A stretch of 64,000 nucleotides of DNA from Neobacillus bataviensis (GCF_019969725.1 NZ_JAHXYW010000004.1:442080-506079), one strand, 5' to 3'; counted from the first letter of the stretch, positions 17,054 through 27,074 are shown. The notes: generated from the sequence alone by a model not told the origin. Numbers and translations are program-made.

Positions 17054-18247
17054 ATGAAACGATTGTTCTCTTTTATAGTAGCATCTTTTTTACTGACTAG
17101 CTTATGGGTACCATCTTCCTTTGCTGCAGAAGAAAAAAAGAATGCCCAAATAGAAAATAAGAGTACAGATATTGTCAGTAACGTCAGTTCTGCCATTTTA
17201 ATTGAGCGGGACACAGGCAAGGTTCTTTATGAGAAAAATAGCCAAGAAAAATTGCCGCCTGCAAGTATGACCAAAATTATGACGATGTTACTCATTATGG
17301 AAGCGATTGATAAAGGAAAGCTTTCCTGGAATGAAAAAGTCCGGACGAGTGAATATGCCGCCTCTATGGGGGGATCACAAATATTCCTAGAACCAGGTGA
17401 AGAAATGACAACCAAGCAGATGCTTCAGGGCATCGCGATTGGTTCAGGAAATGACGCTTCTGTAGCGATGGCTGAGAGAATTGCCGGTTCGGAGGAAGCC
17501 TTTGTCGATATGATGAATGCAAAGGCCAAACAACTGGGATTGAAGCATACCTTTTTTAAAAATACCACCGGCTTACCTGTAAGCGGACATTACAGCTCTG
17601 CACATGATATGGCAGTAATGGCAAAAGAATTATTAAAATATGAAGACATTACAAAATTTACGGGAATGTATGAGGCATACCTTCGTGAAAATACAGACAA
17701 AAAGTTCTGGCTCGTTAATACAAACAAATTGGTTCGTTTTTACCCTGGAGTTGACGGGTTAAAAACAGGTTTTACGGCTGAAGCGAAATATTGCTTAACA
17801 GCAACAGCACAAAAGGATGGCATGCGTGTAATTGCCGTTGTCTTTGGAGCACCAACGTCGAAAGAGAGAAATGCTCAAGTGACAAAAATGCTTAATTATG
17901 CTTTTAGTCAATACCAAACACACCCGCTGTATAAACGAAATCAAACTATTGGCACAGCCAGAATCAGTAAAGGCAAGGATAAATCAGTAGCGGCAGTCAC
18001 TAGTGAACCACTTTCTTTACTGACTAAAAAAGGTGAAAAAACGGAGGATGTAAAGCAAAAAGTAATTCTCCAAAAAAACCTCAACGCTCCATTAAATAAA
18101 GGTGACAAGGTTGGGACGATTAAGCTGATTAAGGATGGAAAGGTAATCCTTGAAAGTCCGCTCGTCGCAAGTAAGTCGGTAAAAGAAGCAGGCTGGTGGA
18201 CCCTTTACAAGCGTTCATTCGGAATGTTTACAAAAGCAGGAAAATAA
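17054..18247 (+). CDS. dacF: D-alanyl-D-alanine carboxypeptidase DacF
   Basis: About 397 residues, S11 family penicillin-binding protein. A signal peptide (residues 1-24, ending SSFAAEE) is followed by the active-site SxxK in PPASMTKIMT, SxN in AIGSGNDAS and KTG in DGLKTGFTAEAK. A C-terminal beta domain and an amphipathic anchor finish the protein. It trims stem peptides and lowers cortex cross-linking with DacB. GGAGGG lies 8 bases before the chosen ATG; an upstream in-frame start overlaps the sigma-F promoter. Confidence 0.92.
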   Translation: MKRLFSFIVASFLLTSLWVPSSFAAEEKKNAQIENKSTDIVSNVSSAILIERDTGKVLYEKNSQEKLPPASMTKIMTMLLIMEAIDKGKLSWNEKVRTSEYAASMGGSQIFLEPGEEMTTKQMLQGIAIGSGNDASVAMAERIAGSEEAFVDMMNAKAKQLGLKHTFFKNTTGLPVSGHYSSAHDMAVMAKELLKYEDITKFTGMYEAYLRENTDKKFWLVNTNKLVRFYPGVDGLKTGFTAEAKYCLTATAQKDGMRVIAVVFGAPTSKERNAQVTKMLNYAFSQYQTHPLYKRNQTIGTARISKGKDKSVAAVTSEPLSLLTKKGEKTEDVKQKVILQKNLNAPLNKGDKVGTIKLIKDGKVILESPLVASKSVKEAGWWTLYKRSFGMFTKAGK

Positions 18248-18329
18248 TTCAAAGCGTATACGCTTATCGTTGTCGAAAGTTAAGATAATCCACTACTTTT
18301 GACGAAATAAGACTAGTTTTGTATTTATA

Positions 18330-18357
18330 GAAGGATATTGATAATAAAACAGCGAAT
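18330..18357 (+). promoter_or_regulatory. Sigma-H promoter of the spoIIA operon
   Basis: GAAGGATAT is a full match to RWAGGAWWT, followed after 14 bases by CGAAT, a full match to HGAAT. It is 36 bases before the spoIIAA start. spoIIA is the classic sigma-H and Spo0A target. Confidence 0.85.
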
Positions 18358-18392
18358 TGACTCACTATACCAGATTAAGGAGGCCGGGGATA

Positions 18393-18743
18393 GTGAGTCT
18401 TAACATTGAATTAGTTACAAAACATGATGTTCTATGCATTCGCTTAAGCGGTGAATTAGACCACCACACTGCGGATGAACTTCGCGAGAAAGCAACAGCA
18501 GCGATCGAAAAAAATGACATTCGCCATATCGTCTTGAATCTAGAACAACTCTCTTTTATGGATAGCTCAGGTTTAGGCGTAATTTTAGGAAGATATAAAC
18601 AAATTAAACAGGTGCATGGTGAAATGGTAGTTTGTGCAATTTCCCCAGCAATACAAAGATTATTCGATATGTCTGGTTTATTTAAAATCATCAAAATGGA
18701 ACCGACTGAGGAATTTGCATTGCAAAGATTGGGGGTTGCCTGA
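18393..18743 (+). CDS. spoIIAA: Anti-sigma-F factor antagonist SpoIIAA
   Basis: 116 residues, STAS domain. The phosphorylated serine is in FMDSSGLGV (Ser57 or 58), the SpoIIAB kinase target and SpoIIE phosphatase substrate. Unphosphorylated SpoIIAA frees sigma-F from SpoIIAB in the forespore. The start is GTG, 9 bases after TAAGGAGG, giving the expected SLNIEL N-terminus. First gene of spoIIAA-spoIIAB-sigF. Confidence 0.95.
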   Translation: MSLNIELVTKHDVLCIRLSGELDHHTADELREKATAAIEKNDIRHIVLNLEQLSFMDSSGLGVILGRYKQIKQVHGEMVVCAISPAIQRLFDMSGLFKIIKMEPTEEFALQRLGVA

Positions 18744-19184
18744 ATGAAAAATGAGATGAATCTTGAGTTCAGTGCTTTAAGTCAAAACGAATCCTTTGCC
18801 CGTGTGACTGTAGCTGCATTTATTGCCCAACTAGACCCAACGATGGATGAGTTAACCGAAATAAAAACAGTGGTTTCAGAAGCCGTGACGAATGCGATTA
18901 TTCATGGTTATGAAAACGATCCAAATGGGATTGTTTATATCCGTGTTTCCATTGAAGATAGTTTAATTGATATGACAATTAAAGACATAGGATTAGGAAT
19001 CATCGATGTGGAGGAAGCTCGTCAGCCATTATTTACAACAAAGCCGGACTTAGAACGGTCCGGTATGGGTTTTACCATCATGGAGAATTTCATGGATGAG
19101 GTAGAGATTCATTCACAGCCAGGCAGCGGAACCGAGGTTAGATTACGTAAGCATTTACAATCCCGCAAAATGCTTTGCAATTAA
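18744..19184 (+). CDS. spoIIAB: Anti-sigma-F factor and kinase SpoIIAB
   Basis: 146 residues, GHKL-type serine kinase. The ATP site is visible as [11 protein letters not shown] (N box), KDIGLGI (G1 box) and [14 protein letters not shown] (G2 box). It holds sigma-F inactive and phosphorylates SpoIIAA. Its ATG follows the SpoIIAA stop directly, so translation is coupled and stoichiometry kept close. Strongly similar to B. subtilis SpoIIAB throughout, down to the C-terminal LCN. Confidence 0.96.
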   Translation: MKNEMNLEFSALSQNESFARVTVAAFIAQLDPTMDELTEIKTVVSEAVTNAIIHGYENDPNGIVYIRVSIEDSLIDMTIKDIGLGIIDVEEARQPLFTTKPDLERSGMGFTIMENFMDEVEIHSQPGSGTEVRLRKHLQSRKMLCN

Positions 19185-19196
19185 GGAGACTTGCCG

Positions 19197-19955
19197 ATGG
19201 ATGTGGAGGTCAAGAACGATAAAAGTCAACCGTATTTAAAGGATCATGAAGTGAAAGAGCTCATCAAAAAGAGCCAGGACGGAGACCAAGAAGCAAGGGA
19301 TTTAATTGTGGAAAAGAATATGCGCCTTGTTTGGTCAGTAGTTCAAAGGTTTCTTAATAGAGGGTATGACCCTGATGATTTATTCCAAATTGGCTGTATT
19401 GGATTATTGAAGTCAGTTGATAAGTTTGACCTTTCCTACGACGTCAAGTTTTCCACCTACGCCGTACCGATGATTATCGGAGAAATTCAACGATTTATTC
19501 GTGATGATGGAACCGTAAAGGTCAGCCGTTCACTGAAAGAAATGGGAAACAAAATCCGCAAGGCCAAGGATGAGTTATCAAAAACATTAGGAAGAATACC
19601 TACTGTTAATGAGATTTCTGAGTATCTTGAGCTGACGCCGGAGGATGTCATTCTTGCACAAGAGGCAAGCAGAACACCTTCCTCCATTCATGAAACAGTT
19701 TATGAAAATGATGGAGATCCAATTACATTATTAGATCAAATTGATGATGGCAACGAAGGAAAGTGGTTTGATAAAATTGCCTTAAAAGAAGCAATCCGCG
19801 AATTAGATGAACGGGAAAGGCTGATTGTCTATTTGCGCTATTATAAGGACCAAACTCAATCCGAAGTTGCCGGGCGCCTTGGGATTTCTCAGGTACAAGT
19901 TTCAAGACTCGAAAAAAAGATATTGCAACAAATGAAAGACCGTATGGATCTCTGA
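19197..19955 (+). CDS. sigF: RNA polymerase sigma-F factor
   Basis: 252 residues, group 3 sigma-70 factor, the first forespore-specific sigma. Region 2 (NMRLVWSVVQRFLNRGYDPDDLFQIG), region 3 and region 4 helix-turn-helix (QSEVAGRLGISQVQVSRLEK-like) are intact. I chose the ATG 8 bases after AAGGAG; a TTG two codons upstream is less suitable. SpoIIAB-SpoIIAA control its activity. Confidence 0.95.
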   Translation: MDVEVKNDKSQPYLKDHEVKELIKKSQDGDQEARDLIVEKNMRLVWSVVQRFLNRGYDPDDLFQIGCIGLLKSVDKFDLSYDVKFSTYAVPMIIGEIQRFIRDDGTVKVSRSLKEMGNKIRKAKDELSKTLGRIPTVNEISEYLELTPEDVILAQEASRTPSSIHETVYENDGDPITLLDQIDDGNEGKWFDKIALKEAIRELDERERLIVYLRYYKDQTQSEVAGRLGISQVQVSRLEKKILQQMKDRMDL

Positions 19956-19970
19956 TTCATGCGGTTTTTT
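19939..19970 (+). terminator. Terminator overlapping the sigF stop
   Basis: ACCGTATG pairs with CATGCGGT (one G-T pair), then TTTTTT; the sigF stop codon is in the loop. Confidence 0.7.
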
Positions 19971-19979
19971 CATTTTCAT

Positions 19980-20009
19980 ACATGAAACTCTTCCTTAAAA
20001 CTCATACTA
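19980..20009 (+). promoter_or_regulatory. Sigma-G promoter of the spoVA operon
   Basis: ACATG (4/5 to GHATR), 18-base spacer, CATACTA (full match to CATNHTA). spoVA is sigma-G dependent in B. subtilis. Confidence 0.7.
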
Positions 20010-20046
20010 CATACACAAGGAAAACATTGTGTGGGAAGTGAATGTT

Positions 20047-20667
20047 TTGGAAAAAACAATCTACATTCGCATGCGGAACCGTGTTCAAGCAAAGCCTGAA
20101 GAAAGAGTTTTATTGAAGGATGTCGCCCAGATTATTGCCCCAGATGCTGTGCTTTCAAGTTTAAAAGAAATGCTTGTTCACCTGGTAACAGAAATGGATC
20201 GAAATATTATCGTTATTGATGTTATGCATATCATTCAGTTGATAACAACTAAGTTCGGGGACATGGAGGTTCAAACGATAGGCCCTGCGCAGACCATCAT
20301 TGAAGTAACAAATAAGAAAAAAGGAATATCTATTCCTTTTTTTCTGCTAATTTGGTTTCTATTATTTTTTGGATCAGCCATGGCGATTATGAATTTTCAT
20401 GATGATGTAAGTATGAAGAGTGTCCAGGAAAAAATTTACACCATTATTACCGGAAAAAATGAAGCAAAACCATTACTCTTTCAAATCCCTTATTCAATTG
20501 GTTTAGGCCTCGGCATGATTTTATTCTTTAATCATTTTTTTAAGAAGCGTTTAAATGATGAACCCAGTCCACTTGAAGTAGAAATGTTTAATTATCAAAT
20601 GGATTTAGATAATTATGTGATTATCCATGAAAATAAAGAAAGTATGAAACGCGTTAATGACGATTAA
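20047..20667 (+). CDS. spoVAA: Stage V sporulation protein AA
   Basis: 206 residues, the same as B. subtilis SpoVAA. An N-terminal cytosolic domain (MEKTIYIRMRNRVQAKP) is followed by two membrane segments at about residues 95-115 and 145-165. It is part of the SpoVA channel machinery in the spore inner membrane that loads and releases dipicolinic acid. I chose the TTG start 6 bases after GGGAAGTG; an in-frame GTG six codons upstream extends the protein beyond the family N-terminus. Confidence 0.9.
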   Translation: MEKTIYIRMRNRVQAKPEERVLLKDVAQIIAPDAVLSSLKEMLVHLVTEMDRNIIVIDVMHIIQLITTKFGDMEVQTIGPAQTIIEVTNKKKGISIPFFLLIWFLLFFGSAMAIMNFHDDVSMKSVQEKIYTIITGKNEAKPLLFQIPYSIGLGLGMILFFNHFFKKRLNDEPSPLEVEMFNYQMDLDNYVIIHENKESMKRVNDD

Positions 20668-21082
20668 AATTGTATCGATCATATTTTTAGGATTAGCAAG
20701 TGGATTAGCCGTTGGGTCGGGATTTGTAGCGTTTCTAACCGTTCTTGGAATTATCCCAAGACTTACTCAGCTGACCAAAACAATGAAAATGATTCAACAC
20801 TATGAATGGGCAGTTGTGATTGGTGCGATTAGCGGTGTGCTCGCAAGCTTAAGGGACCCGCTCCTTCCTATTTCAGCCTATTTTTTGATTCCGCTTGGTA
20901 TCAGCGGGGGAGTGTTTGTTGGCATGTTGGCAGCTGCTCTTACGGAGGTTTTAAATGTTCTGCCAATCCTCGCTAAACGGATTAGGTTAGATGGAGAAAT
21001 TGTCATTTTAATTATGGCAATTGTATTAGGAAAAATCTTTGGATCCATTTTTCAATGGCTTTATTTTGTACATATTAAGTAA
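20657..21082 (+). CDS. spoVAB: Stage V sporulation protein AB
   Basis: 141 residues with four predicted membrane segments and the family [23 protein letters not shown]-terminal region. It overlaps spoVAA by 11 bases, so the two are co-translated. SpoVAA and SpoVAB are not universal among spore formers but accompany the DPA channel in bacilli. The next gene in B. subtilis would be spoVAC; here spoVAEa follows directly after 26 bases. Confidence 0.9.
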   Translation: MTIKIVSIIFLGLASGLAVGSGFVAFLTVLGIIPRLTQLTKTMKMIQHYEWAVVIGAISGVLASLRDPLLPISAYFLIPLGISGGVFVGMLAAALTEVLNVLPILAKRIRLDGEIVILIMAIVLGKIFGSIFQWLYFVHIK

Positions 21083-21108
21083 ACTTCTCCATGAAAGGAC
21101 ATCACAGG

Positions 21109-21684
21109 ATGAGTAATCGGAGGCGTGTTATTTTAATTACTGACGGTGATGAATACGCAAAGAAAGCTGTCGAGCATGTTGCCAAGGAAATAGGCGGCCG
21201 CTGTCTTTCCATGTCGCAAGGGAATCCGTCTAAATTAACAGGTGCTGAGCTTGTCCGATTAATAAAAAAAACTCCGCATGATCCAGTACTGGTGATGTTT
21301 GATGATAGTGGAATTGTAGGGGAAGGATATGGTGAAAATGCCCTAAAATATGTGGCATTACATAAAGATATTGAAGTATTGGGAATTATAGCAGTGGCAG
21401 CAAAATCGCATCATGAGGAATGGACGAGAGTAGATATAAGTATCGATCGCGATGGCGAATTAACGCCCTATGGAGTTGATAAATACGGTATACCAGAACT
21501 TGAAATCGGCAGAATAAATGGAGATACTGTTTACTGTCTTGATGAATTGAATGTACCGATAATTGTTGGAATAGGCGATATTGGTAAAATGGCCCGGCGT
21601 GACTCCTACAAAGTAGGGTCGCCCATTACGAAAAAAGCAGTAGAACTTATACTAGAAAGGAGTGGCTTCCATGACAAGAAGTAA
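21109..21684 (+). CDS. spoVAEA: Stage V sporulation protein AEa
   Basis: 191 residues, soluble. The protein opens [19 protein letters not shown] and contains [18 protein letters not shown], signatures of SpoVAEa. The ATG at 21109 is preceded by AAAGGA; an in-frame ATG six codons upstream would include the ribosome site. The role within the spoVA locus is poorly defined. It overlaps spoVAF by 14 bases. Confidence 0.85.
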   Translation: MSNRRRVILITDGDEYAKKAVEHVAKEIGGRCLSMSQGNPSKLTGAELVRLIKKTPHDPVLVMFDDSGIVGEGYGENALKYVALHKDIEVLGIIAVAAKSHHEEWTRVDISIDRDGELTPYGVDKYGIPELEIGRINGDTVYCLDELNVPIIVGIGDIGKMARRDSYKVGSPITKKAVELILERSGFHDKK

Positions 21685-23161
21685 GGAGCATATTTGGCCG
21701 ATACCGGAATCCGTCTATGAAATTGAAAATTATATGAAGCAACGAGTTGGACTGGGGAAAAGCTTTGATTTAGGTATACGGAAATTAATCATCCTCAAAA
21801 AAGAAGTCAATATTTATTATGTAAATGGTCTATGTGATACCAGTTATATCATCCAGTTAATTAAAGAATTAGTAGAGATTAATGATCATGAAAAATTATC
21901 GACGAACCTTTTCAAAGTTATTGATAATCGGCTTATCAACCAATCTGTTGAGCGAATTAAAGATTTAGATCAGCTTGTCCTAAAGGTACTTTCCGGTCTT
22001 ATTGTTGTGGTAATGGATGGCGAAGATACTGCCTTTGCAATTGACGTAAGAAGCTATCCTGGGCGTTCGCCTCAAGAGCCTGACACCGAAAAGGTTGTAA
22101 GAGGATCAAGAGATGGCCTAGTAGAAAACATCATTCTAAATACTGCATTAATCAGAAGACGAATTCGTGACGAGCGACTACGTTTTGAAATGTTAAAAGT
22201 TGGAGAGCGGTCACGAACAGATGTATCATTAGCCTATTTAGAGGATGTGGCAGACCCTGATTTAATTAATATATTAAGAAAAGAGCTAAATGCCATTAGT
22301 ACTGATGGAATTCCGATGGCTGATAAAACGATCGAAGAATTCTTAGTAAAACAAGGGTTCAATCCATTTCCTCTAGTTAGGTACACAGAGAGGGCAGATG
22401 TGGCAGCAACTCATATTCTTGAAGGACATGTAATCATCATTGTCGACACCTCGCCGAGTGTAATCATTACACCAACGACCTTCTTTCATCATGTTCAGCA
22501 TGCGGAAGAGTTTAGGGAATCACCGGCAATGGGAACATTTTTGCGCTGGACGCGTTTTTTAGGGGTTTTGACGTCTATTTTACTGCTCCCGCTTTGGCTG
22601 TTATTTGTCTTAGAACCATCCTTATTGCCTGAAAAACTAGCCTTTATTGGACCAAATGAACAAACGAATATACCTGTAATTATTCAAATATTTTTAGCGG
22701 ATTTTGGAATCGAATTTTTAAGATTAGCCGCTATTCATACCCCTACACCGTTATCGACAGCAATGGGTTTAATTGCAGCTGTATTAATTGGACAAATTGC
22801 GATTAGTGTTGGTCTATTTGTTCCCGAAGTAATTCTTTATGTGGCTGTTTCTGGTATCGGTTCTTTTACAACACCAAGCTATGAGTTAAGCATTGCTAAT
22901 AAGATGGCTAGATTAGGTTTGTTAATCTTAGTTGCGCTGTTCCATACACCTGGGTTTGTCATTGGTACCACCCTTTTGTTTATCTTTATTGTTAGGATGC
23001 GTGCTCTTAATACACCATACTTTTGGCCATTTCTTCCGTTCGAGCCTAAAGGATTTATGCAAATTATTTTTCGACGAGCAATTCCGGGGTCAATCCTTAG
23101 ACCAAGCATTGTCCACCCTAGGAATCGTTACCGTCAGCCTCCAAAAGCCAATGAGAAATGA
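21671..23161 (+). CDS. spoVAF: Stage V sporulation protein AF (GerA-family)
   Basis: About 496 residues, homologous to germinant-receptor A subunits (GerAA family): a large N-terminal cytosolic domain (to about residue 280) and several membrane segments in the C-terminal half, with the conserved [16 protein letters not shown] and [12 protein letters not shown] regions. SpoVAF is thought to modulate DPA release during germination. The ATG lies 8 bases after AAGGAG; the GTG three codons upstream is inside that site. Confidence 0.9.
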   Translation: MTRSKEHIWPIPESVYEIENYMKQRVGLGKSFDLGIRKLIILKKEVNIYYVNGLCDTSYIIQLIKELVEINDHEKLSTNLFKVIDNRLINQSVERIKDLDQLVLKVLSGLIVVVMDGEDTAFAIDVRSYPGRSPQEPDTEKVVRGSRDGLVENIILNTALIRRRIRDERLRFEMLKVGERSRTDVSLAYLEDVADPDLINILRKELNAISTDGIPMADKTIEEFLVKQGFNPFPLVRYTERADVAATHILEGHVIIIVDTSPSVIITPTTFFHHVQHAEEFRESPAMGTFLRWTRFLGVLTSILLLPLWLLFVLEPSLLPEKLAFIGPNEQTNIPVIIQIFLADFGIEFLRLAAIHTPTPLSTAMGLIAAVLIGQIAISVGLFVPEVILYVAVSGIGSFTTPSYELSIANKMARLGLLILVALFHTPGFVIGTTLLFIFIVRMRALNTPYFWPFLPFEPKGFMQIIFRRAIPGSILRPSIVHPRNRYRQPPKANEK

Positions 23162-23222
23162 TTGCGGAAATTTCTCTGTTATGCTAAAGTATTTTTAATT
23201 AAATATTCAATAGAATGCAAAA

Positions 23223-23264
23223 AAATAGGCAGTTTCTATGCGGATTCTGTCTATTTATTTATTA
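23223..23264 (+). terminator. Likely terminator after spoVAF
   Basis: AAATAGGCAG pairs with CTGTCTATTT (one G-T pair) around a 14-base loop, then T-rich sequence. Confidence 0.5.
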
Positions 23265-23320
23265 TCTTTTGTGATTGTCTACATAAAATGTAGTGAGTCG
23301 TTACGGAGAGAGGGAAGGGA

Positions 23321-24625
23321 ATGTTTTTTTACGGAACAACAGGTGTAAATAAAAACGGGAATTTAGAAATAGGCGGTGTGGATGCCCTCGAGCTGGCACA
23401 GCAATTTGGGACTCCGTTATATGTTTATGATGTAGCATTAATGAGAGAAAGAGCGCGTGGGTTTAAACAGACTTTTGATGATCAGCAAGTAAAGGCTCAA
23501 GTTGCATATGCCAGTAAAGCATTTTCAACAGTTGCCATGGTTCAGCTGGCAGAAGAAGAAGGATTATCACTGGATGTTGTCTCCGGCGGCGAATTATATA
23601 CAGCGATTGCTGCTGGATTCCCAGTGGAGAGAATTCATTTTCATGGAAATAACAAAAGCAGAGAAGAATTAGAAATGGCATTGGAGCATAGAATTGGCTG
23701 CATTGTCATTGATAATTTTTATGAGATGGAACTTTTAAAAGCGATCTGTTTAGAGAAAAAGGCCAATGTAAATATTTTATTAAGGATTACGCCGGGAATT
23801 GAAGCCCATACCCATGATTATATTTTAACAGGTCAGGAGGATTCCAAATTTGGTTTCGACCTGCAAAATGGACAAGCGGAACAGGCCTTAACATCCGCTC
23901 TCCAATTTGAACATTTTAATGTCCTTGGACTTCATTGTCATATTGGCTCACAAATTTTTGAAACCACGGGTTTCTTGCTGGCAGCTAAAAAAATTGTTGA
24001 AAGAATGTCGGATTGGAAAAACAAGTTATCCTTTGAAGCAGAGGTTTTAAATTTAGGCGGAGGGTTTGGCATTCGATATACAAAAGAGGATGAACCAATT
24101 CCGCCAGCGCAATATGTTAGTGAGATAATAAAAGAAGTAAAAAATTTGACTGCACAATACTCGCTAAAAATGCCGGAAATATGGATTGAACCAGGACGTT
24201 CGCTAGTCGGTGATGCTGGTATTACTCTATATAGAGTCGGGTCTTCAAAAGAAGTTCCTGGGGTTAGAAAATATTTAGCAGTGGATGGCGGGATGAGCGA
24301 TAATATCCGTCCAGCCCTTTACCATGCAAAATATGAGGCAGTTCTTGCTAATAAGCCCTTGGCACAGCCGAATGAAACAGTTTCGATTGCAGGGAAATGC
24401 TGTGAATCCGGAGATATGTTGATTTGGGATTTGCCTTTACCTGAAACGGACGATGAGGATATTCTGGCTGTATTTTGCACAGGTGCCTACGGCTATTCCA
24501 TGTCAAACAACTATAACCGCATACCGCGTCCGGCTGTCGTTTTTGTTGAAAACGGCAAGGCTACTCTTGTCGTAAAAAGAGAGTCGTACGAGGATTTAAT
24601 CAGACACGATCTACCACTAAGATAG
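23321..24625 (+). CDS. lysA: Diaminopimelate decarboxylase
   Basis: 434 residues, fold III PLP enzyme. It converts meso-diaminopimelate to lysine. The PLP lysine is in YASKAFSTVAM (about residue 64), with HCHIGSQ, the GGGFGIRY phosphate site, EPGRSLVGDAG and the C-terminal CESGD active-site cysteine. GAGGGAAGGG precedes the ATG. Its position after spoVAF is the standard Bacillus order. No lysine riboswitch is apparent upstream. Confidence 0.95.
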   Translation: MFFYGTTGVNKNGNLEIGGVDALELAQQFGTPLYVYDVALMRERARGFKQTFDDQQVKAQVAYASKAFSTVAMVQLAEEEGLSLDVVSGGELYTAIAAGFPVERIHFHGNNKSREELEMALEHRIGCIVIDNFYEMELLKAICLEKKANVNILLRITPGIEAHTHDYILTGQEDSKFGFDLQNGQAEQALTSALQFEHFNVLGLHCHIGSQIFETTGFLLAAKKIVERMSDWKNKLSFEAEVLNLGGGFGIRYTKEDEPIPPAQYVSEIIKEVKNLTAQYSLKMPEIWIEPGRSLVGDAGITLYRVGSSKEVPGVRKYLAVDGGMSDNIRPALYHAKYEAVLANKPLAQPNETVSIAGKCCESGDMLIWDLPLPETDDEDILAVFCTGAYGYSMSNNYNRIPRPAVVFVENGKATLVVKRESYEDLIRHDLPLR

Positions 24626-24657
24626 AAAAAAGCTGCCGTATCTTCGGCAGCTTTTTC
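24626..24657. terminator. Bidirectional terminator lysA/ypuA
   Basis: AAAAAGCTGCCG and its complement, loop of 6, with T-runs on both strands; the genes converge here. Confidence 0.9.
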
Positions 24658-24664
24658 AACTTTA

Positions 24665-25528
24665 TTATGAAAAGAGCGATTTAATGGCATCAATGAGCGA
24701 AATGAAAAATTGTTTTAATTTTTCTAAAAATCCTTGCCCTTCCTCCGATTGAAGGAATTTTGAAATGCGGTCTTTTGCTTTATTTAGCTGATCCCCTACC
24801 TGATTCCAGTCAATGTCCAAACCCTTTAGCTTATTAAAAAGGTCAATCAAGCGTTTCATTTGTTCTTCAGTTAGGGTAATGTTTAATTCCTTAGCTGCCT
24901 GTTCAATAATGCTTCGCAATTCTGCATCATTTTTTGGTTTATTCTTGGCGATTTCCTCTTTTACTTTTGCGATTAATGCTGCCGCATTTTTTTCACCGAT
25001 GGAATCACCAAGCTTGGCAGTTTCGACCATTTCCTGGTTAGCAGCCTGCTTTACTTCCTCAGGAATCGCTTTATCTGCCGAGATTTCATATGCTTTAATA
25101 ATTCCTGTTAAAGCTGCGGTTCCTGAAACAGAAATTGGAGCTGTAATGTAAATGTTGGCATCCTTGACCCCTGCAGTAATAAGGGCGTTGACAAACATTT
25201 CATCGGTTACCCAATTTATATTCTTTGTTTTAACCGTTATGCCGGCACCTTTGGGAGCAATGGTGATGGATGAGGAAGAAATCGCCTTTGTTCCGATGAG
25301 TGATTTGGCTACATATTTCCCTAAGTATTGATGCTCCTCCTGATTCGATACGGTCACGATTTGAACATCCTTTGGAGCATTCATTTCTGCGAGTAGTGAG
25401 TCCTTTTGTTCTGCTGTTAAATTTTCACCCAATGTTACAATCATGTCACCTTCAGCCAAATCCGCAAAGCTTTGGATAGGGAATGTGAACATAATAGCTG
25501 CCATTAGGAGAATAAGAATTTTTTTCAT
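24665..25528 (-). CDS. ypuA: Secreted DUF1002 protein YpuA
   Basis: 287 residues with an N-terminal signal peptide (residues 1-22, cleavage near SFADLAEG). The body fits DUF1002: TLGENLTAEQKDSLLAEM, KYVAKSLIGTKAISSSSIT and ITAPISVSGTAALTGI. The C-terminal 90 residues are helical and charged. GGAGGG precedes the ATG. It is probably extracytoplasmic; the function is unknown. Downstream of lysA and convergent with it, as in B. subtilis. Confidence 0.82.
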   Translation of the reverse strand: MKKILILLMAAIMFTFPIQSFADLAEGDMIVTLGENLTAEQKDSLLAEMNAPKDVQIVTVSNQEEHQYLGKYVAKSLIGTKAISSSSITIAPKGAGITVKTKNINWVTDEMFVNALITAGVKDANIYITAPISVSGTAALTGIIKAYEISADKAIPEEVKQAANQEMVETAKLGDSIGEKNAAALIAKVKEEIAKNKPKNDAELRSIIEQAAKELNITLTEEQMKRLIDLFNKLKGLDIDWNQVGDQLNKAKDRISKFLQSEEGQGFLEKLKQFFISLIDAIKSLFS

Positions 25529-25708
25529 GTTACCCTCCTTGAAAAATACCTTACCTTAATAATATATCCGATTTCATTAAATATAACGAAAAAAACGATT
25601 TAGAAGTTTCATAGAATGAAAATTTAATTAATAGAGGAAATGGATTATTTTTGTCAAATGGTGTAGAATGAAGGTCGAGCAAGAACTCTTTTTGGAGGAA
25701 CCTTTTTC

Positions 25709-25804
25709 ATGAAAAAAAGCAACTGGATATTGTTTGGTATTCTTATTGGTCTTTCTGTTATCTGGGGAATCATTTATTGGATGTTTATTGGACCAAAGCA
25801 ATAG
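25709..25804 (+). CDS. 31-residue single-span membrane peptide
   Basis: A complete short frame starts MKKSNWILFGILIGLSVIWG and ends WMFIGPKQ, with one membrane segment at residues 6-27 and a positively charged N-terminus. TTGGAGGAA lies about 8 bases before the ATG. It is isolated between ypuA and ribT. I do not recognise it. The remaining roughly 170 bases up to ribT are AT-rich and hold nothing I can identify beyond a possible promoter. Confidence 0.55.
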   Translation: MKKSNWILFGILIGLSVIWGIIYWMFIGPKQ

Positions 25805-25967
25805 TAATATTTCTCATTGATGATTGTCCTAGAATTATGTATGATGGTGGTTAGTGAAACATTATAATTTTAACTACATATAATGAATAAATGTTTATTA
25901 TTGATTAATTAGGAAAAAATATACTATTGTTAAACCAATATTTTCATCGGTTTATTTAATATAATGA

Positions 25968-26327
<360 letters not shown>

Positions 26328-26338
26328 TTTCAAAAAAT

Positions 26339-26370
26339 AGAGCAGCGAATATCTTATTCGCTGCTCTTTC
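26339..26370. terminator. Bidirectional terminator inside the ypuF 3' end
   Basis: AGAGCAGCGAAT with its complement around ATCTT. It serves ribT and ypuF; the ypuF stop is in the loop and its last codons form one arm. Confidence 0.85.
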
Positions 26371-26875
26371 GCATCTTTAAAGACCGATATCTTTCCTCAA
26401 TGACCTCTGTTCTGTCCCTTAATCTATGGCGGTCGACCAGTTCCACGTTGGTAATATCACTTTTTTTCCCCCATTGGAAGCCCTGCTCTTCACAAAATAA
26501 TTTACAACTCTCAATTAGAAAGGGGTCACTAATCGGCAAATTGATGCTCATATATTCTTTTTTCCCTTTGATGACTGATAATTGCTTCATTAATAATTCA
26601 TGAAGCAGCTGTTGATTAAGGCCAAGACTAGTAACGGAGACTGTTTTTGATTCTAATATTTTTATTGCTTTTTCTAATGTTCTTACAGCCCCATTATAAT
26701 TTCCGCGGCGGTAATGATAGCATGATACTGCCAATTGTATAAGACCGACCCAAATGGATTCTTTGTTACCTGGGTCAGTTTTTTTCCAAAATTCTTCAAG
26801 GATCTCATGACACTCAAAATAATCCCTGTCACCATGAAAGTGGGCTAAAAATTGAACATATTCTATTGGGTACAA
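26354..26875 (-). CDS. ypuF: DUF309 protein YpuF
   Basis: 173 residues of the DUF309 family, helical, with the signature FHGDRDYFECHEILEEFWK (about residues 13-31) and the HYRRGNYNGAVRTLEKA repeat-like helix pair. DUF309 proteins have unknown function. A GGGGGGATA ribosome site precedes the ATG. It lies upstream of and divergent from the scpA side, as in B. subtilis. Confidence 0.82.
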   Translation of the reverse strand: MYPIEYVQFLAHFHGDRDYFECHEILEEFWKKTDPGNKESIWVGLIQLAVSCYHYRRGNYNGAVRTLEKAIKILESKTVSVTSLGLNQQLLHELLMKQLSVIKGKKEYMSINLPISDPFLIESCKLFCEEQGFQWGKKSDITNVELVDRHRLRDRTEVIEERYRSLKMRKSSE

Positions 26876-26923
26876 GGTATCCCCCCTAAAAAATGAATGT
26901 ATGTATAGTTTAGCATAAACAAT

Positions 26924-26952
26924 CTAAAAAGCCCGTCAATCATAACGGGCTT
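26924..26952 (-). terminator. Terminator of the YjcZ-type gene
   Basis: AAGCCCGT with its complement; on the minus strand a TTTTT run follows. Confidence 0.75.
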
Positions 26953-26984
26953 CTAGTTCTAATCCATTCTTCAAGGTTTGTGCC

Positions 26985-27074
26985 TTAGTAAATCCAGGAA
27001 GCACCAACAATAATTAATAAAATGAATAGAACTACGATTAAAGCAAATCCGGCACCATATCCGCCATCAGCCAT
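26985..27074 (-). CDS. YjcZ-family sporulation peptide
   Basis: 29 residues: MADGGYGAGFALIVVLFILL and a tail IIVGASWIY. This is the YjcZ/TIGR01732 pattern: a Gly/Tyr-rich start followed by one hydrophobic span. Members are usually made during sporulation and found with spores. TAGGAGGT lies 7 bases before the ATG and a terminator follows. It fills most of the otherwise empty ypuF-scpA interval. Confidence 0.85.
   Translation of the reverse strand: MADGGYGAGFALIVVLFILLIIVGASWIY

Noticed and set aside
23161..23321. Lysine riboswitch upstream of lysA
   Set aside because: The 160-base gap holds only a weak terminator and AT-rich sequence; the conserved L-box blocks are not seen.
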